Positions 58,132 to 64,000 of a stretch of DNA of 64,000 nucleotides are shown here, in pieces (the stretch's first letter is position 1; each line of letters opens with the position of its first letter). Source of the DNA: Ruminococcus sp. (lineage in GTDB: Bacteria; Bacillota; Clostridia; Oscillospirales; Ruminococcaceae). Location of the stretch: contig JAFUTK010000072.1 in assembly GCA_017471405.1 (NCBI GenBank), positions 1 through 64,000 of the forward strand, read 5' to 3'. The notes beneath the pieces were generated by a model, which searched no databases, was not told where the DNA came from, and saw only the letters and a program-made list of their open reading frames with translations. The position numbers were made by a program, and so were the translations under genes.

Positions 58132-58640
58132 TATTTATCGGCACCTCCTTTGGAATAGGAATCCAAGATCTTGCCCACCTGATCGGGAGTGATCTTTCCG
58201 TAAACGTCATCGTCGATGGTCATTACGGGAGCAAGTCCGCAGGCACCAACGCAGCGGCAGGCGTCGATGGAGAACTTTCCGTCCAAGGTGCACTGACCCG
58301 ACTTGATGCCCAGCTTGTTCTCAACGGCCTCAAGAATCTTGTCCGAGCCCTTAACATAACAAGCCGTACCGAGACAGACACTGATTCTGTGCTCACCCTT
58401 GGGAGTCAGCGAGAACTGCGAATAGAATGTCGCAACACCGAACACCTCGGAAAGCGACACGCCCAGACCGTCTGCGATCATTTTCTGGACTTCTACGGGA
58501 AGATAGCCGTAGATACCCTGTGCCTCCTGAAGAGTAGGCATAAGTCCTCCCGGCTGATCGCGGTGAGCTTCGATGACTTTCATAAGCTCTGCTTCCTGCT
58601 CGGGAGTGCCCTTGAACGGGATCAGGGTTTTTTCACTCAT
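58131..58640 (-). CDS. hydC: hydrogenase subunit HydC (NuoE-like)
   Basis: 169 residues. NuoE-type thioredoxin-fold [2Fe-2S] protein: GGLMPTLQEAQGIYGYLP, VFGVATFYSQFSL, and ligands VCLGTACYVKG and DACRCVGACGLAPVM. It is the small electron-carrying subunit of the HydABC complex. The frame is open 19 codons upstream, but AGGAGG sets ATG 58640. First gene of the operon; the upstream promoter overlaps a Rex-like site, pointing to control by the NADH/NAD ratio. Confidence 0.95.
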   Translation of the reverse strand: MSEKTLIPFKGTPEQEAELMKVIEAHRDQPGGLMPTLQEAQGIYGYLPVEVQKMIADGLGVSLSEVFGVATFYSQFSLTPKGEHRISVCLGTACYVKGSDKILEAVENKLGIKSGQCTLDGKFSIDACRCVGACGLAPVMTIDDDVYGKITPDQVGKILDSYSKGGADK

Positions 58641-58737
58641 AACATAACCTCCTACAAATATTTTCTTCAGAGCGCCGCAAAACCGCGCTCTTATCAAGCT
58701 TTATGACGGATGCGCAGAGCATACCGTTATATAGTTA

Positions 58738-58766
58738 ATTATATATCAATTCACTCTCAATTGCAA
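58738..58766 (-). promoter_or_regulatory. promoter of hydCBA
   Basis: Minus strand TTGCAA (58761-58766), 17 nt, TATAAT (58738-58743). Confidence 0.78.
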
Positions 58767-58778
58767 GCGTTTTAACAA
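58761..58778 (-). promoter_or_regulatory. putative Rex operator
   Basis: Minus strand TTGTTAAAACGCTTGCAA, compared with the Rex consensus TTGTTAA-N4-TTAACAA: first half perfect, second half keeps 4 of 7 positions. It covers the -35 box, so binding would repress. Confidence 0.55.
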
Positions 58779-58854
58779 ACATTTAAAATATTGCGCCGCT
58801 TTTTGTCGATATTACACTAACCGCGCCCGATATTTTGGTCAAACCGCCGCCGAA

Positions 58855-59015
58855 CAAAATTAAAAGCCCGAAAAACCGCGAAAATACGCTGTCTGAACGG
58901 GCTGTTAATATCTGTTTGTGCTGTGGTGTCTATTTCCCGGCAGTTATCGGGTATGCCGTTATGCACATATCCCATATTACTGATAGGTTATCTTCGTCTG
59001 TCTTTCTGCCGGTGC
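58855..59015 (-). ncRNA. candidate structured ncRNA or leader upstream of hydC
   Basis: A consensus promoter (59022-59050) fires leftwards into about 160 nt without a coding frame, ending at a terminator-like hairpin AGCCCG...CGGGCT plus TTTTAATTTT (58855-58903). Inside, CCGGCAG pairs with CTGCCGG and encloses GGG(A)TATG / CATACCC. No known riboswitch family was recognised. The spacer 58641-59093 otherwise contains only the hydC promoter. Confidence 0.45.
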
Positions 59016-59021
59016 GATGCT

Positions 59022-59050
59022 ATTATAACAGGTGCAGGCCTGCTTGTCAA
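59022..59050 (-). promoter_or_regulatory. strong promoter in the mannanase-hydC spacer
   Basis: Minus strand TTGACA (59045-59050), 17 nt, TATAAT (59022-59027). The spacer contains the palindrome GCAGGCCTGC. Confidence 0.8.
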
Positions 59051-59093
59051 GCCCTTTTGAGGTGGTAAATACTGGGCTTTCTGCTGCATTTTA

Positions 59094-60152
59094 TCAGCCG
59101 AACACCGTACACTTCTTCGAGGTGGCCTTGATGCCGTACTCGCCGTTTACCAGGGGCTCTCCCCACTCCGGCGAAAGCTTGCTGCCGGCCCAGTCATAGG
59201 AGAGGTCAAGGTACTCGACTCCGCCGCCGTTGCCCTTCCAGCTCCAGCCCAGCCAGCCGATACCATTTTCCTCGCAGTATTCCATAATGTAGCCCTCGTC
59301 CACATCTCCGTCCGAGTGCTTGTAGCCGAACTCCCCGACGCAGACGCAGAGATCCTGGTCTGTAACGCCCGTCAGATTATCCCTGATGGTCTTTTCGTTT
59401 TTGCCCGCCGAGCCGTACATATGTATGGAGAACATAGTGTTCCTGTCGGGGTCGGACTCAAAGACCTGCTTGCCCTTCTCCTTGATGGACTTGCCGTACT
59501 GTCCCCAACCGGCGGCGTCCACCATTATGGTGTTCTTTATGCCGGCCTCACGCAGCTGAGGGATAACGGTGGTGTAGCCCTTTGCCCAGGTATCGGTCTT
59601 CCACTGCCCCACCCACTCGTTAGCGATGTTCAGGATAACATAGTCCTCCTTGCCGATGAGGGCGTCCTTCATCTCTATCCAGAAATCGGCGGCTGCCTGA
59701 AGGTCGTCGATGCTGTCCTTGCCGGTGGCGTCGTGGACCTCAACTACTGCCACCATCTCGAACTTCTTGCAAAGGTCGGTAAGCAAATTGATGTTGGATA
59801 CCGAGTCCTTGTTCCACTGCACTCCGTCGGCGAGGACGATGCGCACGCAGTTGGCCTCGGTCTTGTCGATGCCCTCCAGTGCGTCGAAATCGCTGCTGGC
59901 AAACCAGCTGTGGGCGTGATTTACACCGCGCATAATGAACTCGTTGCCGTTAGCGTCCAGCAGCTTGGTGCCGCTGACCGTAAACCCGGGAACACTCTCC
60001 ACCGGTGCCGAGGGCTCGTGAGTACTGCTTTCTGAGGTTGTGGTGGTGGTAGTAGTTTCAGCGGGAGCGCTCTCTGTGTTCGAGCTATCGCTGTCACCGC
60101 AGGAGGCCAGCAGCAGTGCTGCGGGCAGAACAAGTGAAAGAAGCTTCTTCAT
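59094..60152 (-). CDS. family 5 glycoside hydrolase lipoprotein, probably beta-mannanase (GH5_8-like)
   Basis: 352 residues. Signal peptide with lipobox LLASCGDSD (Cys18), a Thr/Ser-rich linker (about 30-50), then a GH5 barrel: NEFIMRGVNHAHSWF, VVEVHDATGKD, NIANEWVG with the acid/base Glu179, HMYGSAGKN and VCVGEFGYKH with the nucleophile Glu274, then WLGWSWKGNGGG. The RGVNHAH and EVHDATGKD segments are typical of subfamily 8 endo-beta-1,4-mannanases. Anchored to the outer membrane face rather than free or cellulosomal: no dockerin or CBM is present. The last gene of a proline-synthesis operon, 5 nt after proA, which is an unusual place. Confidence 0.88.
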   Translation of the reverse strand: MKKLLSLVLPAALLLASCGDSDSSNTESAPAETTTTTTTSESSTHEPSAPVESVPGFTVSGTKLLDANGNEFIMRGVNHAHSWFASSDFDALEGIDKTEANCVRIVLADGVQWNKDSVSNINLLTDLCKKFEMVAVVEVHDATGKDSIDDLQAAADFWIEMKDALIGKEDYVILNIANEWVGQWKTDTWAKGYTTVIPQLREAGIKNTIMVDAAGWGQYGKSIKEKGKQVFESDPDRNTMFSIHMYGSAGKNEKTIRDNLTGVTDQDLCVCVGEFGYKHSDGDVDEGYIMEYCEENGIGWLGWSWKGNGGGVEYLDLSYDWAGSKLSPEWGEPLVNGEYGIKATSKKCTVFG

Positions 60153-60156
60153 AGTT

Positions 60157-61410
60157 TTATCCTCTTATCTGTCCCTCACCGTCGATGAGGTATTTTACTG
60201 TTGTCAGCTCCCTGAGACCCATAGGCCCTCTGGCGTGGAGCTTCTGCGTAGAAATGCCTATCTCGGCGCCGAGGCCGAACTCCTCGCCGTCGGTAAATCT
60301 GGTGGAGCAGTTTACATAGACGCAGGCGGCGTCCACTCTCTTCTTGAACTCGTTGGCGGCAAAGAGGCTCTCGGTGACGATGCACTCGGAATGTCCGGTG
60401 GAGTATTTTGCAATATGCTCCAGAGCCTGGGCTATATCGTCCACCACCCTTACAGCCAGAATATAGTCGCCGAACTCGGTGGCGTAGTCGTCCTCGTCGG
60501 CGGGACGGACATTTGCAACGCCCAGTATCATTCTGGTGAGGTCGCAGCCCCGGAGCTCCACGTTGTGCTCGTCCAGCCTTGCCTTCATTTTAGGCAGGAA
60601 CTCATCCGCGATATCCCGGTGCACCAGCACAGTCTCGATAGCGTTGCAGACTGAGGGGCGCTGGGTCTTGCCGTTGTCCACGATATTCACCGCCATATCA
60701 ATGTCGGCGCTCTCGTCAACGTAAACGTGGCAGTTGCCTGTGCCGGTCTCGATGACCGGAACAGTGGCGTTCTGCACCACAGCCTTGATAAGCTGTGCGC
60801 CGCCTCTGGGGATAAGCACGTCTATAAGTCCGTTGGCTCTCATCATATCGGTAGCGATGCCCCTGTCGGTGTCCTCAACCAGCTGAATGATGTTGGGGTC
60901 AAAGCCGGCAGTCTTTACCGCCTGACGCATAAGAGCCGCCAGCATTTTGTTGGTGTTGAGAGCTTCCTTGCCGCCCCGGAGGATAACGCAGTTGCCGCTC
61001 TTTAAGCAAAGCGCCGCGGCGTCCACCGTAACGTTGGGCCTTGCCTCATATATCATTCCCACCACGCCCATAGGAACTCTTATCTTGGTGATGCGCATAC
61101 CGTTGGGGCGGGTGCCGCCGCCGATGACCTCACCTGCCGGGTCGTCCAGCATGGTCAGCTTCTCACAGGCAGAGGCGATAGCGTCGATGCGCTTTTCGTC
61201 AAGGCGGAGCCTGTCCTGCATCGAGACGGTCATATTGCGCCTTACGGCATTCTCCATATCGAGCTCATTGGCCTCGATTATCTTCGGGGCGCATCTGCGC
61301 AGGATATGCGCGATTTCCATAAGAGCATCGTTCTTCTGCGACGAGGTGGCGTTTGCCAGCTCGGTCTTGCAGGCTCTTGCGTTCATTCCTAGTGTCTGGA
61401 TATAGGTCAT
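60157..61410 (-). CDS. proA: glutamate-5-semialdehyde dehydrogenase (gamma-glutamyl phosphate reductase)
   Basis: 417 residues. Second step of proline synthesis: reduces gamma-glutamyl phosphate with NADPH. RVPMGVVGMIYEARPNVTVDAAALCLKSGNCVILRGGKEA, the catalytic Cys in VIETGTGNCHVYVDESAD, and the C-terminal GRGPMGLREL-like motif (HARGPMGLRELTTVKYLIDGEG) are diagnostic. ATG 61410 overlaps the stop of the upstream membrane gene by 4 nt. It shares the operon with proB, three genes apart. Confidence 0.96.
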   Translation of the reverse strand: MTYIQTLGMNARACKTELANATSSQKNDALMEIAHILRRCAPKIIEANELDMENAVRRNMTVSMQDRLRLDEKRIDAIASACEKLTMLDDPAGEVIGGGTRPNGMRITKIRVPMGVVGMIYEARPNVTVDAAALCLKSGNCVILRGGKEALNTNKMLAALMRQAVKTAGFDPNIIQLVEDTDRGIATDMMRANGLIDVLIPRGGAQLIKAVVQNATVPVIETGTGNCHVYVDESADIDMAVNIVDNGKTQRPSVCNAIETVLVHRDIADEFLPKMKARLDEHNVELRGCDLTRMILGVANVRPADEDDYATEFGDYILAVRVVDDIAQALEHIAKYSTGHSECIVTESLFAANEFKKRVDAACVYVNCSTRFTDGEEFGLGAEIGISTQKLHARGPMGLRELTTVKYLIDGEGQIRG

Positions 61411-62027
61411 AGCTCATCTCTCCCGTTTGTTAAGTCTTCTATATTCTGCTCCGCATTCTCCGCGGGGCCTGATTCCCTTTTGAGACTGATTATAATTAAG
61501 AATAAAATAAGGTTAAATAACAGCAGCACAACAAGAGTTATTATCGCTCCCGATAAACAGTACCAGAAGTATTCGGGGCTTATCTTTACCGCGTTTGTCA
61601 GAACTTCGTCGTATCTCTGCGGGTCGGAGCTATCCCTTGCCGTTTCGCCCTCGCCCTGAGTGTAGATTATTACAGGCGAAAACCCCAGCCTTGTTATCAG
61701 CGGAAGGGTTGCGTTTCCCTCCGGGACGGCGATAGTCGTTCCTCCTGAAAAGAAGCCTTTGACCTCGCGGAAAACATAGTATCCGTTTTCCGTCCCCTGA
61801 TATTTAACGCTGTCGAACAGCCCGCCGCCGTAGGACTCATATTTTTTCCTTTCGGACTTATTTATCTCAGCCGAAAGAAAGCTCACCACCAAAGCCAGCG
61901 CCACAAGCCCGTAAAGCAGAATGTTTACGATGCGCACAGGCTTTTTCAGTCTGCCCTCCGCAAGCATTAAATTACATACAGTGAACACTGCAAGAGCCAA
62001 TGCTCCTATCACAAGATACAAGGTCAT
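61407..62027 (-). CDS. membrane protein of unknown function
   Basis: 206 residues. Two N-terminal helices (LYLVIGALALAVFTVC and IVNILLYGLVALALVVSFL), an extracellular domain of about 90 residues (SVKYQGTENGYYVFREVKGFFSGGTTIAVPEGNATLPLI), and one helix near 165-190 followed by a charged tail. No family recognised. GAGGGG stands 8 nt before ATG 62027; the in-frame GTG at 62036 lies on that site. Overlaps proA by 4 nt, so it is translationally coupled to it. Confidence 0.7.
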   Translation of the reverse strand: MTLYLVIGALALAVFTVCNLMLAEGRLKKPVRIVNILLYGLVALALVVSFLSAEINKSERKKYESYGGGLFDSVKYQGTENGYYVFREVKGFFSGGTTIAVPEGNATLPLITRLGFSPVIIYTQGEGETARDSSDPQRYDEVLTNAVKISPEYFWYCLSGAIITLVVLLLFNLILFLIIISLKRESGPAENAEQNIEDLTNGRDEL

Positions 62028-62039
62028 AGCTGTCACCCC

Positions 62040-62669
62040 TCAGTGCCTTATCCATGCATACTTGTATTCGTCAAAGTGCTCTCCCCTGCCGGCGAGGGCA
62101 TTAAGCTCCCTGCGGCAGAAGGCAGTGGTAAGGACTATGTATTCATCGGCCCTCTGCTCGGTGAAGAATACCGTCTCACCCTCCGGCCGTGCGGTGAAAT
62201 CCCGCTGCATATCCTTGATGAAGCCGTAGGCGTCCAGACCGAAATCGGTGACCACCAGCTCCTCGTCTATCCTCTTGGAGGCGACGGGGAGCCTCAGGCC
62301 GTATTTGTCGATAACGTATCTGTTAGTCAGCTCGTAGTCGTGGTGGAGGATATCTATATTCCCCTCCGGGCGGGGGTCGTAGTGCTTGAGGGTGTACATA
62401 AAGTAGCGGAACATTATATCCTCCAGCAGGTGGAGGTAATATCCGAGATAGAATTCATCGTGAGCAAGCCAGCTGGCATACCTCTCCCGGAAGGTAGTAA
62501 GGTCAAGGGTCTTTTTCGTCCCGTCATAGGGGAAGATAGGGAAATGCGCCGTCTTGTCCGGGGCGGCGTCCGGCACTACCGAGCCCAAATAGAACCGCTC
62601 GGTATCCTTGATAGCTCCGCTTTTGGCAAGCTCATAGGCTATCGCCAGATGTATTATCCTTGAAGCCAA
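62040..62669 (-). CDS. zinc-dependent phospholipase C-like protein
   Basis: 209 residues. N-terminal MASRIIHLAIAYEL, LGSVVPDAAPDKTAHF, FYLGYYLHLLEDIMFRYF and HHDYELTN place His and Asp residues as in the zinc-dependent phospholipase C / S1-P1-like all-helical family (PF00882 type). No signal peptide, so it is probably a cytoplasmic hydrolase of unknown substrate. It lies 1 nt after the stop of the YhfC gene. Confidence in the family is good, in the activity low. Confidence 0.72.
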   Translation of the reverse strand: MASRIIHLAIAYELAKSGAIKDTERFYLGSVVPDAAPDKTAHFPIFPYDGTKKTLDLTTFRERYASWLAHDEFYLGYYLHLLEDIMFRYFMYTLKHYDPRPEGNIDILHHDYELTNRYVIDKYGLRLPVASKRIDEELVVTDFGLDAYGFIKDMQRDFTARPEGETVFFTEQRADEYIVLTTAFCRRELNALAGRGEHFDEYKYAWIRH

Positions 62670-62670
62670 G

Positions 62671-63474
62671 CTATCCGCCTCCTTGCTCCCTTTGGGTCAG
62701 CTTCTTCCAGTAGAAATATGTAAACACTATGGGTGCTGCCGTTATGATAATCTCCGCTGTCATGGGCAGCGGCACCTTAAGCCAGACTATCACCGGCGGC
62801 AGGCAGTTGGCAACAGTATGCATTATCATGGCACACACCAGCAAAAAGCCCTTGCCCTCGTAGTGCACGGCAATCAGCACCAGCACCGACATTGCGATGT
62901 GGAACAGCATACTCTCCAGCCCGGAAGCTGTCATCAGCAGGCTGCCAAACAGCGAGTTGTCCGCGATATCGGCGAGCTTTTGGATAAATGCCTGCGCACG
63001 CTCCGGGTCCATTCCCGCAGTCATAGCCGCAAGTCCCTTGCTGTTGCACTCCAGCCCCCATACAAGGAAATTTATCGTCTGCATCATTCCCGCCAGCCAC
63101 AGCTCGCAGCCTCCGTGACCTATGCCGTAGGAGACGGCGTCCTCAAACTCGCTGCGGTCCTTCAGCGGGTATTTCATTGCGATATACCGCCCCGCCTCCT
63201 CCAGCACTCCCGAAAGCAGTGCCGACAACAAGTAAAACAGCGCCGGAAAGCCTCTGACGCTGTCGGTGAGAATGATCTCCCGCAGCAGCGCCCTCACCCA
63301 GGAGAGCACCATATACGTCACAAAGCCCGCAGCCAGCGGCAGCAGAGATGCCCGGCTGCTTTTGCGCCTAAGCAGCACAAACAGCACTATGGGGCAGGCC
63401 AGCTGAAACAGTATCTCCAGCACATAGCCCAGAAGGGCTTCTCCGGAGAAGGTGAGCTCCTGAACTGTTTCCAT
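62671..63474 (-). CDS. YhfC family intramembrane metalloprotease-like protein
   Basis: 267 residues and about seven helices. The conserved stretch VLEEAGRYIAMKYPL followed by EDAVSYGIGHGGCELWLAGM gives the Glu-Glu and His-Gly-Gly-x-Glu motifs of the YhfC family, which is related to glutamic-type CAAX intramembrane proteases. A third motif region is FHIAMSVLVLIAVHYEG with His. AGGTGG precedes ATG 63474; an in-frame GTG lies at 63483. Function in this group is unproven. Second gene of the proB operon as visible here. Confidence 0.82.
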   Translation of the reverse strand: METVQELTFSGEALLGYVLEILFQLACPIVLFVLLRRKSSRASLLPLAAGFVTYMVLSWVRALLREIILTDSVRGFPALFYLLSALLSGVLEEAGRYIAMKYPLKDRSEFEDAVSYGIGHGGCELWLAGMMQTINFLVWGLECNSKGLAAMTAGMDPERAQAFIQKLADIADNSLFGSLLMTASGLESMLFHIAMSVLVLIAVHYEGKGFLLVCAMIMHTVANCLPPVIVWLKVPLPMTAEIIITAAPIVFTYFYWKKLTQREQGGG

Positions 63475-63519
63475 ATGCTCCACCTGCTTTCAGACAAATT
63501 CGGCGCGGGGAACGCGGGA

Positions 63520-64000
63520 TCATTTCTTTGCCTTGAACAGCGTTCCTGCGCCGCTCTCAAATACGGCGTAGAGATTGTCCGGGTCTCTGCCGTTGACGAT
63601 TATCATATCTATTCCGTGGGCGTTGGCTATCTCGGCAGCGTTTATCTTGGTCTTCATGCCGCCGGTGCCCAGCTTGGAGCCGGCGCCTCCCGCCAGCTCT
63701 CTTATCTCGTCGGTTATCTCGTGGACGACGGGGATAAGCTTCGCATCGGGGTTGCTGTGGGGGTCGGAATCGTAGAGCCCGTCGATGTCGGACATTATTA
63801 TCAGCAGGTCGGCATCCACAAGCGTTGCCACTGTGGCGGCGAGGGAATCGTTCTCGCCCACCTCAAGCTCCAGCTCGTCGATAGCGACGGTGTCATTCTC
63901 GTTGACTATGGGGATAACGTTGTGCGCCAGCAGCTCCTCCAGAGCGTTCTGTACGTTCTCTCTCCTGCCCTCCAGCAGGACGTATTTGGTCAGCAGCACC
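63520..64000 (-). CDS. proB: glutamate 5-kinase, N-terminus cut off by window edge
   Basis: The visible 160 residues are the C-terminal part of the amino-acid kinase domain: [55 protein letters not shown] and [20 protein letters not shown]. It phosphorylates glutamate as the first step of proline synthesis. The chain ends at FKAKK shortly after the kinase domain, so there is no C-terminal PUA domain; the short form is common in Firmicutes. The frame remains open to the last base of the window. Downstream genes follow closely. Confidence 0.95.
   Translation of the reverse strand, partial: VLLTKYVLLEGRRENVQNALEELLAHNVIPIVNENDTVAIDELELEVGENDSLAATVATLVDADLLIIMSDIDGLYDSDPHSNPDAKLIPVVHEITDEIRELAGGAGSKLGTGGMKTKINAAEIANAHGIDMIIVNGRDPDNLYAVFESGAGTLFKAKK

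Noticed and set aside
56296..58158. Long plus-strand frame of 620 codons opposite hydB
   Set aside because: Antisense shadow: hydB has every cluster motif, and the opposite frame stays open because of codon bias. No binding site or family motif on the plus strand.
1..64000. CRISPR array, tRNA, rRNA, insertion sequence or phage genes
   Set aside because: No regular repeat-spacer pattern, no TTCGAATC-type tRNA arm in a cloverleaf context, and no transposase, integrase or phage structural motif was seen by eye.

Overview
The window looks like chromosome of a Gram-positive anaerobe of the class Clostridia, most likely Ruminococcus or a close relative (Oscillospiraceae). The pointers are an electron-bifurcating type HydABC [FeFe]-hydrogenase set, formate-tetrahydrofolate ligase, a Gram-positive type IV pilus assembly cluster without an outer-membrane secretin, a family 5 mannanase lipoprotein and Thr-rich linkers in secreted lipoproteins. 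Base composition is moderately GC-rich, with AGGAGG-type ribosome binding sites and clear sigma-A promoters (TTGaca-17-TATAAT). No rRNA, tRNA, insertion sequence, prophage or CRISPR array was seen.

Layout. 2-5303 (+): a tightly packed operon for organosulfur or thioether chemistry (trans-sulfuration PLP enzyme, MalY/PatB C-S lyase, two tandem glutathionyl-hydroquinone-reductase-like proteins, an M20 peptidase, a TSCPD protein). 5364-6038 (-): membrane cytochrome-like protein. 6218-11448 (+): FtsX-type ABC transporter followed by a LytTR response regulator and GHKL kinase; a 9-bp direct repeat with a 12-bp gap sits in front of the transporter promoter. 11624-14100: dCMP deaminase, acyl carrier protein, TraB/GumN lipoprotein, small membrane protein. 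14134-27541: type IV pilus region (PilT, PilB, PilD; then pilC, a pilM-pilN fusion, pilO and three large prepilin-like proteins). 27768-32850: membrane protein, ZIP transporter, flavodoxin, metallophosphoesterase, DUF1846 protein.

33020-35581 (+): cysteine synthesis. A promoter with an inverted-repeat operator drives a 21-residue leader peptide ending in Cys-Cys-Cys, whose Cys codons can pair with RNA just before the O-acetylhomoserine sulfhydrylase gene; cysK follows with its own promoter. I consider this putative cysteine attenuator the most interesting element here. 35850-42760: Noc/ParB-like protein, a PurF paralogue without its catalytic Cys, a solute-binding lipoprotein, a double-domain PPK2 and a VanY-like lipoprotein. 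43271-49662: formate-THF ligase, RNHCP protein, a lipoprotein, two CobW-type metallochaperones (one with a His/Asp tract), a second O-acetylhomoserine sulfhydrylase. 49683-54327: AT-rich acyltransferase, purB, LTA-synthase-like sulfatase. 54458-58640 (-): hydCBA under a promoter overlapping a Rex-like site. 58855-59015: candidate structured ncRNA. 59094-64000 (-): six closely spaced genes: proB (partial), YhfC protease, phospholipase C-like protein, membrane protein, proA, mannanase.

Sulfur amino-acid metabolism recurs (five PLP enzymes of sulfur metabolism at three places), as do surface functions of a plant-fibre degrader (pili, mannanase, lipoproteins). Assignments rest on motif recognition by eye; no database search was run.
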